Part shown: piece by piece, positions 1 through 5,512 of the stretch
How positions within the stretch are numbered: the first letter of the stretch is position 1
Layout of the letters: each line of letters starts with the position of its first letter
Source: Ilumatobacteraceae bacterium
GTDB lineage: Bacteria; Actinomycetota; Acidimicrobiia; Acidimicrobiales; Ilumatobacteraceae
DNA length: 8,470 nucleotides
Direction: 5' to 3'
Assembly (NCBI GenBank): GCA_023257035.1
Contig: JALRDI010000040.1
Coordinates: 1 to 8,470 of the forward strand
Made by a program: the position numbers and the translations under genes
Notes under the pieces: model-generated
Told to the model about the DNA's origin: nothing
The model's input: the letters and a program-made list of their open reading frames with translations, nothing else
The model's database searches: none

Positions 1-39
1 CGTTCCTGCCTCACCTCCCTCGCCCCCTCCCTGATCGCG

Positions 40-225
40 CTAACGATGAAACCCACGACCCACGACACCCGCATCCCTGCTAGCCGCCTCGCGCTCTGCG
101 CTACGCTCTTCTTGCTGGCTAGCTGGCTCCTCGGCTGGAGCGTCGGAAGCGTCATCTCCACCACATGCGGCGGCCACCATGGCGACCACTGCGAGAGCGG
201 CGAAGTTCTTCTTCATCCTTCTCAT
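40..225 (-). CDS. livK: LivK-type substrate-binding lipoprotein, N-terminal fragment (disrupted)
   Basis: Start of the extracytoplasmic amino-acid-binding lipoprotein that would feed the LivGFHM importer. The ATG at 225 is preceded by a good ribosome binding site (GGGGAG, 6 nt upstream). The N-terminus is a lipoprotein signal: basic MRRMKK, a hydrophobic stretch (residues 8-20), then lipobox Cys at residue 21, followed by an acidic linker GGDDASDAPAEEPA typical of actinobacterial binding proteins. After about residue 35 (near position 121) the sequence becomes Arg/Glu-rich, has no Leu-binding-protein character, and ends at a TAG at 40-42, giving 61 residues where the family has about 400. The gene follows livM by 94 bp, so its identity rests on the signal plus context. 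Either the left end of the window is chimeric or frameshifted, or the gene is truly broken. Sure of the lipoprotein start, not of the end. Confidence 0.6.
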   Translation of the reverse strand: MRRMKKNFAALAVVAMVAAACGGDDASDAPAEEPASQQEERSAEREAASRDAGVVGRGFHR

Positions 226-250
226 GTATCTCCCCTTTTTGTTGTTTCGA

Positions 251-267
251 TGAGCCGGGACGGCTCA
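251..267 (-). promoter_or_regulatory. Hairpin in the livM-livK gap, upstream of the livK ribosome binding site
   Basis: Perfect 7-bp inverted repeat (TGAGCCG / CGGCTCA) with a 3-base loop. It lies just upstream of the livK ribosome binding site and is not followed by a T run on the minus strand. It is more likely an mRNA-stabilising or attenuating structure, or an operator, than a classic terminator. Function is inferred from position only. Confidence 0.4.
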
Positions 268-313
268 GCGACTTTTGAATTGAATAGTGACGTTATCGGA
301 AAATTGAGTGTGA

Positions 314-340
314 GATCTGTCACGACAAGCGCGACAGATC
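314..340 (-). terminator. Hairpin spanning the livM stop codon, possible partial terminator
   Basis: Perfect 8-bp inverted repeat (GATCTGTC / GACAGATC) separated by 11 bases. The livM TGA stop (320-322) sits between and within the arms. Downstream on the minus strand the sequence is moderately T-rich (CTCAATTTTCC) but has no true U tract. It could reduce read-through from the permease genes into livK or protect the upstream message from 3' decay. Weak as an intrinsic terminator. Confidence 0.35.
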
Positions 341-1408
341 GTCCGGCAACGGCGGCGCTTTCGGATCGATCCGGTACACCTTCTGCATAAATTTCGGCTT
401 GAGTGACCCGATGATGCCTCGTGGCAAGAAGAATGTCACCACGATGAGGATCACGCCGAAGATCAGCGCTGAGAATGGGCCTTTGCCATCGAGAACAAAA
501 ATTCCGAAGTCGATGTTGATGTTCTTCGAGAACTCCTTCACAAACACGATGACGAAGGCTCCGATGAAGGCACCGCCCAAAGTCGCAACACCCCCGATGA
601 CGAGACCCACCAGCATTTCGACGGCCAGCGGGAACAGGAAGTCCTGCTCAGCAACGAATCCCTTGTCAAGCGCAAGAATCGTTCCCGACAAACCACACAG
701 AGCAGCCGAAGTGCCAAATGTGAACACTTTTTGGCGAACAAGGTTGACACCGCTGACGGCAGCACCGGTCTCGTTATCTCGAATTGCGATAATCGCACGG
801 CCTGCTCGGCTATTCAGCAAGTTGCGAATTGCAAACGTGACAACGATCACCATTGCCAAAATAAGGAAGTAGCGGTACCGAGCTGGCTCGGTCTCAGTGA
901 AACCGAGCGCCTTACCGAGTCCGGTTGGGATCACTTTCTCGTCAATAATCCGCCCGTTAGCTCCGCCGGTCTTCTCCGCGATGCCAAAGGTTTCAATCTT
1001 TGCGAGCGACGGGAAGACCACCGCAACCGCGATCGTGATCACCACCAGATATAGGCCTTTAATTCGAAGCGCCGGTAACGCGAGCAGCGAACCAAAAGCA
1101 AATGCCGACGCCATCGAGAACGGAATCACCATCCAGTAGTCAAAGTTGAGGTCTTGCACAAGCCAAGCTGTGACGAAGGCACCGAGACCGATGAAGGCAC
1201 TGTGGCCGAGGGCAAAAAGCCCGCCATACCCAAGCACCAGGTTGAGGCCCATGATGGCGATTGCCATCGCCCACATGCGGTTAACTCGACCTACCTGATA
1301 CTCGGGCAATATGAATGCGGCCAAAATCAGCACAGCCAATGCTACGGCCATGAGGATCATCATGTGTGTGCGGTGCTTTGAGCTCCCGCGTTCTACAACA
1401 ATTGCCAT
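320..1408 (-). CDS. livM: Branched-chain amino acid ABC transporter permease LivM
   Basis: Inner-membrane permease that pairs with LivH to form the translocation channel of the branched-chain amino acid importer; LivG and LivF bind it on the cytoplasmic side. The 362-residue protein has a short basic N-terminus, a first membrane segment at about residues 16-35, and the family block GLNLVLGYGGLFALGHSAF (54-72), followed by alternating hydrophobic segments. The cytoplasmic coupling loop reads SRAGRAIIAIRDNETGAAVSGV (about 200-221), the usual LivM ATPase contact. The hydrophilic C-terminal tail after residue 336 (KPKF to the end) is ordinary for the family. The ATG at 1408 begins 5 bp after the livH stop, with a weak GAAAGGG site upstream, so translation is probably coupled. 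Substrate could also be amides or urea, since such systems share this fold. Confidence 0.93.
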   Translation of the reverse strand: MAIVVERGSSKHRTHMMILMAVALAVLILAAFILPEYQVGRVNRMWAMAIAIMGLNLVLGYGGLFALGHSAFIGLGAFVTAWLVQDLNFDYWMVIPFSMASAFAFGSLLALPALRIKGLYLVVITIAVAVVFPSLAKIETFGIAEKTGGANGRIIDEKVIPTGLGKALGFTETEPARYRYFLILAMVIVVTFAIRNLLNSRAGRAIIAIRDNETGAAVSGVNLVRQKVFTFGTSAALCGLSGTILALDKGFVAEQDFLFPLAVEMLVGLVIGGVATLGGAFIGAFVIVFVKEFSKNINIDFGIFVLDGKGPFSALIFGVILIVVTFFLPRGIIGSLKPKFMQKVYRIDPKAPPLPDDLSRLS

Positions 1409-1413
1409 TGTGA

Positions 1414-2367
1414 TCAGACCCTTTCAATCCGCTTGGTACCAAATAGTCCACTCGGCTTATACCAGAGGACGGCGAGCAAGATGAGCACTGGAATCAACAA
1501 CGGAGTTGCCGGCAAAAATTCGAGTGGTGGGTGCTCCAAACCAAAGTGCCATGAGCCGAGGTAACCGTTACCAAGTGACTTTGTGAGGCCAACGATCATT
1601 CCGCCGAGAGCGGCGCCACCAACGGAGTCAAGACCACCAACAGCGGCTGACGCAAATGCGTAAATCGTAATGGCCGCCATCATGCTTGGCTGCAAGGTAA
1701 TGCGAGGAGCAACAATAACTGCGCCAAGGGCACCGAATCCTGCTGCAAGCGCCCATCCGAAACTCAGCACTCGACCGGTACGAACACCGACCAAGCGGGC
1801 TGATTCGACATTCGCCGAAACTGCACGGAAGGCGAGGCCCATCTTCGTCTTGTTCAAAATCAGGAACAAGATGTAGAGCACTGCACCGAGGGTGACAACA
1901 GTTCCAATGGTGTCGTAGAACAAACGTGCACCAAAGATCACGATTTTGTCGTCAGCCCCATTGGGGAACATCGATGGCATGATGCGTGCTTGGTAGTTCC
2001 ACACGATGCCAGCAACCGCGTTGATGCCAAGGAACAAGCCGAGGGTGATCAACACTACCGGAAGGTGATCTTCCGGATCGAATGGCCTTGTTAAGACCCG
2101 CTCAACGGTCGCACCAAATGCTGCCGACAGCACCATTGCGATAATCGCAGCAACCCAAATAATGAGGTAGGTGTTGCCTAAGAAGTCAAGGATTCCACTT
2201 TGAACCGCGAAAATGTACGCAAAGAATGCGCCGAGCATCGCCATTTCGCCCTGGGCGAAGTTAATCAACGTGGTCGCCTTAAAGATGAGCACGAGTGCTA
2301 CGGCAATTGCGGAATACACCGCACCGTCACTAATGCCATCGAAAATGCGCTGAATAAGTAGTTGCAT
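1414..2367 (-). CDS. livH: Branched-chain amino acid ABC transporter permease LivH
   Basis: Inner-membrane permease partner of LivM, full family length at 317 residues. The N-terminal block ATTLINFAQGEMAMLGAFF (31-49) is the LivH hallmark, and the protein is hydrophobic throughout with about eight membrane segments. The ATPase-contact loop is the stretch with GLAFRAVSANVESARLVGV, followed by a Gly/Ala-rich membrane segment. The ATG at 2367 is preceded by a strong GGGGGA ribosome binding site, and the gene lies 12 bp after the livF stop. It ends 5 bp before livM. LivH and LivM are homologous but distinct: the NFAQGE motif and absence of the LivM N-terminal extension identify this one as LivH. 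Confidence 0.94.
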   Translation of the reverse strand: MQLLIQRIFDGISDGAVYSAIAVALVLIFKATTLINFAQGEMAMLGAFFAYIFAVQSGILDFLGNTYLIIWVAAIIAMVLSAAFGATVERVLTRPFDPEDHLPVVLITLGLFLGINAVAGIVWNYQARIMPSMFPNGADDKIVIFGARLFYDTIGTVVTLGAVLYILFLILNKTKMGLAFRAVSANVESARLVGVRTGRVLSFGWALAAGFGALGAVIVAPRITLQPSMMAAITIYAFASAAVGGLDSVGGAALGGMIVGLTKSLGNGYLGSWHFGLEHPPLEFLPATPLLIPVLILLAVLWYKPSGLFGTKRIERV

Positions 2368-2379
2368 ATTCGGTCCCCC

Positions 2380-3093
2380 TTACGCCCCGAGATACGCGGC
2401 CTGCACCGCTGGATCATTCCGAAGTTCCTCAGCGGAACCCGAACCTGTAATTTCTCCGGTCTCGAGAAGGTAGCCACGGTGGGCAATCTCGAGCGCCAGG
2501 TTTGCATTCTGCTCAACGAGTAACATCGCTGTGCCCTGCTCTTTGTTGATCTGAGCGAAGACTTGGAACAAGTCTTCAATAATCAACGGTGCAAGACCGA
2601 GCGATGGCTCATCAAGCAACATCATCTTCGGACGGCTCATCGCCGCACGAGCTACAGCAAGCATCTGCTGCTCACCACCAGACAGCGAACCCGCTGCCTG
2701 CTTTTGACGTTCACCGAGAACTGGATATTTCTCAAGCCACATCTGGATGTCAGCTTCGACTTCGTTGTCGGTGCGGGTGTACGCACCGACTTCGAGATTC
2801 TCACGAACGGTGAGCGCGGCGAAGGTGCCACGACCCTGAGGAACGTGAGCAATACCGGCATTCACGATGTCTGCCGTATCCGACTTTGAAATGTCGGTGC
2901 CATTGAAGGTGACCTTGCCATCTGTTGCGACCATGTTGCAGATCGCTCGAAGCGTCGTCGTCTTACCGGCGCCGTTCGCGCCAAGTACGACCACGATCTC
3001 GCCCTCGTTCACTTCAAGGTTGACGCCATGCAGGGCCTGAATTGCTCCGTAGGAAGCGGTGACGTTTTCACAGGAAAGAACTTGATTACTCAT
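2380..3093 (-). CDS. livF: Branched-chain amino acid ABC transporter ATP-binding protein LivF
   Basis: Cytoplasmic ATPase that, with LivG, powers the importer. The 237 residues hold a complete nucleotide-binding domain: Walker A GANGAGKTT (38-46), Q-loop Gln86 in VPQGRGTF, canonical signature LSGGEQQ (137-143), Walker B MMLLDEPS (157-164) with catalytic Glu162. The switch-region residue is Gln (VEQNA, 193-197) instead of His, which is usual for LivF and distinguishes it from LivG here. The C-terminus, with LETGEITGSGSAEEL and ending AAYLGA, is also LivF-like. The ATG overlaps the livG stop by 4 bp (ATGA), indicating translational coupling and a fixed LivG:LivF ratio. Confidence 0.95.
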   Translation of the reverse strand: MSNQVLSCENVTASYGAIQALHGVNLEVNEGEIVVVLGANGAGKTTTLRAICNMVATDGKVTFNGTDISKSDTADIVNAGIAHVPQGRGTFAALTVRENLEVGAYTRTDNEVEADIQMWLEKYPVLGERQKQAAGSLSGGEQQMLAVARAAMSRPKMMLLDEPSLGLAPLIIEDLFQVFAQINKEQGTAMLLVEQNANLALEIAHRGYLLETGEITGSGSAEELRNDPAVQAAYLGA

Positions 3094-3851
3094 TTGCTGC
3101 TCCCCAGGTAGGCCTCAACAACTGCAGGATTCTCACGAACTTCTGCTGGTGTACCTTCGGCAATCTTTCGGCCAAGGTTGAGGACGACGATCTTTTCGGT
3201 GAGTGCCATCACCATCTTCATGTGGTGCTCAACGAGAAGCACCGTCAGTTGATAGCGGTCACGAATCTCACGAATGACATCACCAAGTTCGGCGACCTCT
3301 GCGTGGGTAAGACCTGACGCTGGCTCATCGAGCATCAGCATCTTTGGCGATCCAATCAATGCTCGAGCGATCTCGATGCGCTTCAAGGTACCGAACGGCA
3401 GACCGTCGGCTGGGCTGAACGCAACATCTTCAAGGTTGAGTTCAGCTAGAACGGCGTACGCACGCTCGCGAAGTTCGCTCTCTTCCTTCTTGGTATTGAT
3501 CTTGAACATCGAGCGCCAATAACCAGCGGTCGAGGTGGTGTGTGCACCAACCATCACATTCTCGAGAACAGTAAGGCCCTTCCACAACGCGAGGTTCTGG
3601 AAGGTTCGGTAGGCACCGACCTGACAGATCTCGTGCGCTTGCATTGCCAGAAGATCTTGACCCTCGAATTCAACCGAGCCTTCGGTTGGGTCATAGATGC
3701 GGCTGACGACATTGAACAACGTCGTCTTACCGGCCCCGTTAGGACCGATCAAACCACAGATCTGGCCTTTCTCGACATCGAACGATGCAGAGTCGAGAGC
3801 GGTAATACCCCCGAACTTCACCGTGATGTCACGAACAGACAACTGCGACAT
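3090..3851 (-). CDS. livG: Branched-chain amino acid ABC transporter ATP-binding protein LivG
   Basis: First gene of the importer operon and the second ATPase subunit, working as a heterodimer with LivF. The 253 residues carry Walker A GPNGAGKTT (36-44), Q-loop Gln85 (RTFQN), Walker B MLMLDEPASGL (171-181) with Glu176, and switch His in VEHH (207-210). The ABC signature is LPFGTLKR (151-158) rather than LSxGQ. From memory this variant is common in actinobacterial LivG, so the ATP site it completes may be asymmetric rather than dead. The insert at residues 100-130 between Q-loop and signature is LivG-typical. The ATG at 3851 has a strong AGGGGGAG ribosome binding site 10 nt upstream. It overlaps livF by 4 bp. 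Confidence 0.95.
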   Translation of the reverse strand: MSQLSVRDITVKFGGITALDSASFDVEKGQICGLIGPNGAGKTTLFNVVSRIYDPTEGSVEFEGQDLLAMQAHEICQVGAYRTFQNLALWKGLTVLENVMVGAHTTSTAGYWRSMFKINTKKEESELRERAYAVLAELNLEDVAFSPADGLPFGTLKRIEIARALIGSPKMLMLDEPASGLTHAEVAELGDVIREIRDRYQLTVLLVEHHMKMVMALTEKIVVLNLGRKIAEGTPAEVRENPAVVEAYLGSSK

Positions 3852-3861
3852 GAAATCTGTA

Positions 3862-3869
3862 CTCCCCCT
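3862..3869 (-). promoter_or_regulatory. livG ribosome binding site
   Basis: AGGGGGAG on the minus strand, ending 10 nt before the livG ATG. It fixes the livG start and is the strongest translation signal of the importer operon. Confidence 0.7.
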
Positions 3870-3877
3870 GTATCGGG

Positions 3878-3901
3878 CCCGAGGTCACTGACGACCTCAG
3901 G
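3878..3901 (-). promoter_or_regulatory. Leader hairpin upstream of livG
   Basis: On the minus strand CCTGAGGTC and GACCTCGGG form a 9-bp stem with one U-G wobble and a 6-base loop (GTCAGT). On the plus strand the wobble becomes a C-A mismatch, so the fold is better in RNA reading into livG. It lies 8 nt upstream of the livG ribosome binding site with no following U run. It could be an attenuator, a stability element or a protein-binding palindrome. No known riboswitch is recognised. Confidence 0.4.
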
Positions 3902-3912
3902 CGTTCTTGGAG

Positions 3913-3961
3913 AGCATAGACAATTGATCCCGTCAAAAAGAAATCATTGGTGGCAATTGTC
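3913..3961 (-). promoter_or_regulatory. Candidate liv promoter/operator region with paired CAATTG repeats
   Basis: Two 8-bp arms in inverted orientation, GACAATTG (3919-3926) and CAATTGTC (3954-3961), lie 27 bases apart, each centred on the palindrome CAATTG. Directly downstream of the first arm on the minus strand is TATGCT (3913-3918), a TANNNT -10 candidate; no convincing -35 sits at 17 bp. The arms bracket the expected promoter, as operators do. The call rests on symmetry and position only. Confidence 0.3.
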
Positions 3962-4017
3962 ACATGCGAGCACGCAAGTTGTGCTGACTCAAAGAGGCGG
4001 TCAGACTTTCTGCCCTG

Positions 4018-4090
<73 letters not shown>

Positions 4091-4095
4091 TAACG

Positions 4096-4125
4096 ACGGA
4101 CGGGGCCCCGAAGGACCCCGTCCGT
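4096..4125 (-). other. UUCG-capped hairpin between the two tRNA genes
   Basis: On the minus strand ACGGACGGGG and CCCCGTCCGT form a perfect 10-bp stem, extended inward by U-G, C-G, C-G to a TTCG tetraloop, 13 pairs in all. The stem starts on the last base of the encoded CCA of tRNA-Asn and ends 5 nt before the next tRNA. No U run follows, so it is a poor intrinsic terminator. It may be a processing or 3'-protecting structure, or an actinobacterial-style terminator without U tract. Confidence 0.5.
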
Positions 4126-4200
4126 GGCTCCGGGAGCAGGGCTCGAACCTGCGACCCGCTGATTAACAGTCAGCTGCTCTGCCAACTGAGCTATCCCGGA
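4125..4200 (-). tRNA. tRNA-Asn (GTT) with encoded CCA
   Basis: A 76-nt cloverleaf on the minus strand: acceptor TCCGGGA/TCCCGGA, T8A9, D-arm GCTC/GAGC with loop AGTTGGCA, anticodon stem-loop with CTGTTAA loop, hence GTT reading AAC/AAU, T-arm GCAGG/CCTGC with TTCGAGC, discriminator G, then CCA encoded at 4125-4127. The fold is canonical with no mismatched stems. It lies 73 bp after rpoD. A TAAGAT hexamer at 4213-4218 could be its -10 element, 12 nt before the mature 5' end, but no matching -35 is clear, so it may partly depend on read-through from rpoD. The neighbouring CAT tRNA lacks CCA, so both maturation routes are needed. Confidence 0.96.
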
Positions 4201-4230
4201 ATAACCACGAAGATCTTACCGCTCATCGAC

Positions 4231-4254
4231 GTGTCTGGCACTAACGCCAAACAC
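4231..4254 (-). terminator. Hairpin after rpoD, candidate terminator
   Basis: On the minus strand GTGTTTGGC and GCCAGACAC pair as a 9-bp stem with one U-G wobble and a 6-base loop (GTTAGT), starting about 20 nt after the rpoD stop. On the plus strand the wobble is a C-A mismatch, supporting an RNA role in the rpoD direction. There is no U tract, so termination may be partial, letting some transcription reach the tRNAs. Confidence 0.4.
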
Positions 4255-4273
4255 TGAATTTACGCACAACTAC

Positions 4274-5512
4274 TTACTGCAGAAATTCCCGAAGACGCTC
4301 TGCCATCAGTGGCGAGCGAAGCCGTGCGAGCGTCCGTGCCTCGATTTGTCGAATGCGCTCACGAGTTACCCCGAGCTCGGCACCAACTTCTTCGAGGGTC
4401 CGAGGGCGATCAAGACCAAGCCCAAACCGCATCTGCAAAATCTCGCGCTCTCGTTCACCGAGGCTGTCGAGAAGCTCAACGATCTTGGTTTCCAGGTCGA
4501 GCGCTTCAACCTGCGACGCCGGACCCGCAACATCATCAGCGACGAAGTCACCGAGATCCGCATCATCACCATCACCAACCGGAGAGTCGAGAGAAAGCGG
4601 CTCTTGAGACCATCGGAGCAATTCGGAGACACGATCTTCGGGCATGTGAAGGCGCTCAGCGAGCTCAGCGACAGAGGGCTCGCGACGAAATTCTTGAAGG
4701 AACTCTCGACGCCCTCGCAACAACCGGTTCAGATGCTCGACCATATGCACCGGAATTCGGATCGTTCTCGCCTGATCAGCAATCGACCGTGTGATCGCCT
4801 GACGAATCCACCAGGTCGCATACGTAGAGAATTTAAACCCCTTCGCGTAGTCGAATTTCTCGACCGCTTTCATCAACCCAAGATTTCCCTCTTGGATGAG
4901 ATCGAGCAATTGCACTCCCCTATTGGTGTACCGCTTGGCAATCGACACGACGAGTCGAAGATTTGCCTGCGTCAACGCATGCCGTGCCCGCTGTCCTCTC
5001 GACACCTGCCGCAATAATTGACGCCGTTCCTCCTCAGAGGTTGCCCCGTCGTCGATTTTCTCTGCCGCTTCGATGCCTTCGGCGACCAGTCGCGCCAAAC
5101 GACGTTCTTCGTCTGCAGTGAGAAGGTCAACACGACCAATCTCTTGGAGGTACATACGCATGCCGTCGGCTGTCGATGGGTCGCCGCTCGTCGACTTTCG
5201 ACCGCGAGCAAGACGGGGAATTCCAGCGGTGTCGTCGATTGAACGCCTTCTGCGTCGACCCGCAGGCGGTGTCGCATCTGCTTCAGGTTCGACCTCGACG
5301 GCGTCATCAATCGAGATTCCTAACTTTGCAAGAGCGTCACTGACTGCGGTCAGCACTTCCGGCGTGAGCTCCACATCGCGTACGACGTGCGCTACATCTT
5401 CTGCATGCACGACGCCCTGGGACTTCCCACGAACAACGAGCGCGTCCCAATCCTGCTGGATCACGCCCGGAACTGCTGGCGCGTGATTCTCCGCTGCATC
5501 ACGAGGCTCCAC
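4274..5512 (-). CDS. rpoD: RNA polymerase primary sigma factor RpoD/SigA
   Basis: Primary (group 1) sigma factor that directs core RNA polymerase to housekeeping promoters. The 412 residues contain a region 1.1-like N-terminus (about 20-70, DWDALVVRGKSQG onward), an acidic/Arg-rich linker (71-116), region 1.2 (118-142, MRMYLQEIGRVDLLT), regions 2.1-2.4 (181-262, including NLRLVVSIAKRY, DLIQEGNLGLMKAVEKFD, and KGFKFSTYATWWIRQAI with RTIRIPVHMVE for -10 recognition), region 3 with the finger SLDSPVGDGDDADLGDF (307-323), and region 4.2 helix-turn-helix LEEVGAELGVTRERIRQIEARTLARLR (373-399). The linker is short compared with mycobacterial SigA. The start is GTG at 5512, supported by AGGAGG 6 nt upstream. 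It overlaps the end of dnaG by 14 bp, so the two are translationally coupled. Confidence 0.96.
   Translation of the reverse strand: MEPRDAAENHAPAVPGVIQQDWDALVVRGKSQGVVHAEDVAHVVRDVELTPEVLTAVSDALAKLGISIDDAVEVEPEADATPPAGRRRRRSIDDTAGIPRLARGRKSTSGDPSTADGMRMYLQEIGRVDLLTADEERRLARLVAEGIEAAEKIDDGATSEEERRQLLRQVSRGQRARHALTQANLRLVVSIAKRYTNRGVQLLDLIQEGNLGLMKAVEKFDYAKGFKFSTYATWWIRQAITRSIADQARTIRIPVHMVEHLNRLLRGRREFLQEFRREPSVAELAERLHMPEDRVSELLRWSQEPLSLDSPVGDGDDADLGDFVADDVAGPASQVEALDLETKIVELLDSLGEREREILQMRFGLGLDRPRTLEEVGAELGVTRERIRQIEARTLARLRSPLMAERLREFLQ

Noticed and set aside
79..123. GCTAGC repeats as a mobile-element boundary or target duplication
   Set aside because: Only 6 bp and self-palindromic, with no transposase or terminal inverted repeats visible; mentioned only as markers of the odd edge.
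46..390. 114-codon plus-strand frame with a signal-like N-terminus
   Set aside because: The part beyond about 140 is antisense to the livK signal sequence and the livM end, and no ribosome binding site precedes its ATG. Only its first ~30 codons are kept as an observation about the odd left edge.
3375..3401. LivG signature motif LPFGTLKR as a sign of a dead ATPase
   Set aside because: Walker A, Walker B, Q-loop and switch His are intact, and this signature variant is, to my recollection, common in actinobacterial LivG.
4346..5017. 223-codon plus-strand open frame opposite rpoD
   Set aside because: It is antisense to the conserved regions 2-4 of the sigma factor, has no family-like sequence and no ribosome binding site; a shadow of the strongly coding opposite strand.
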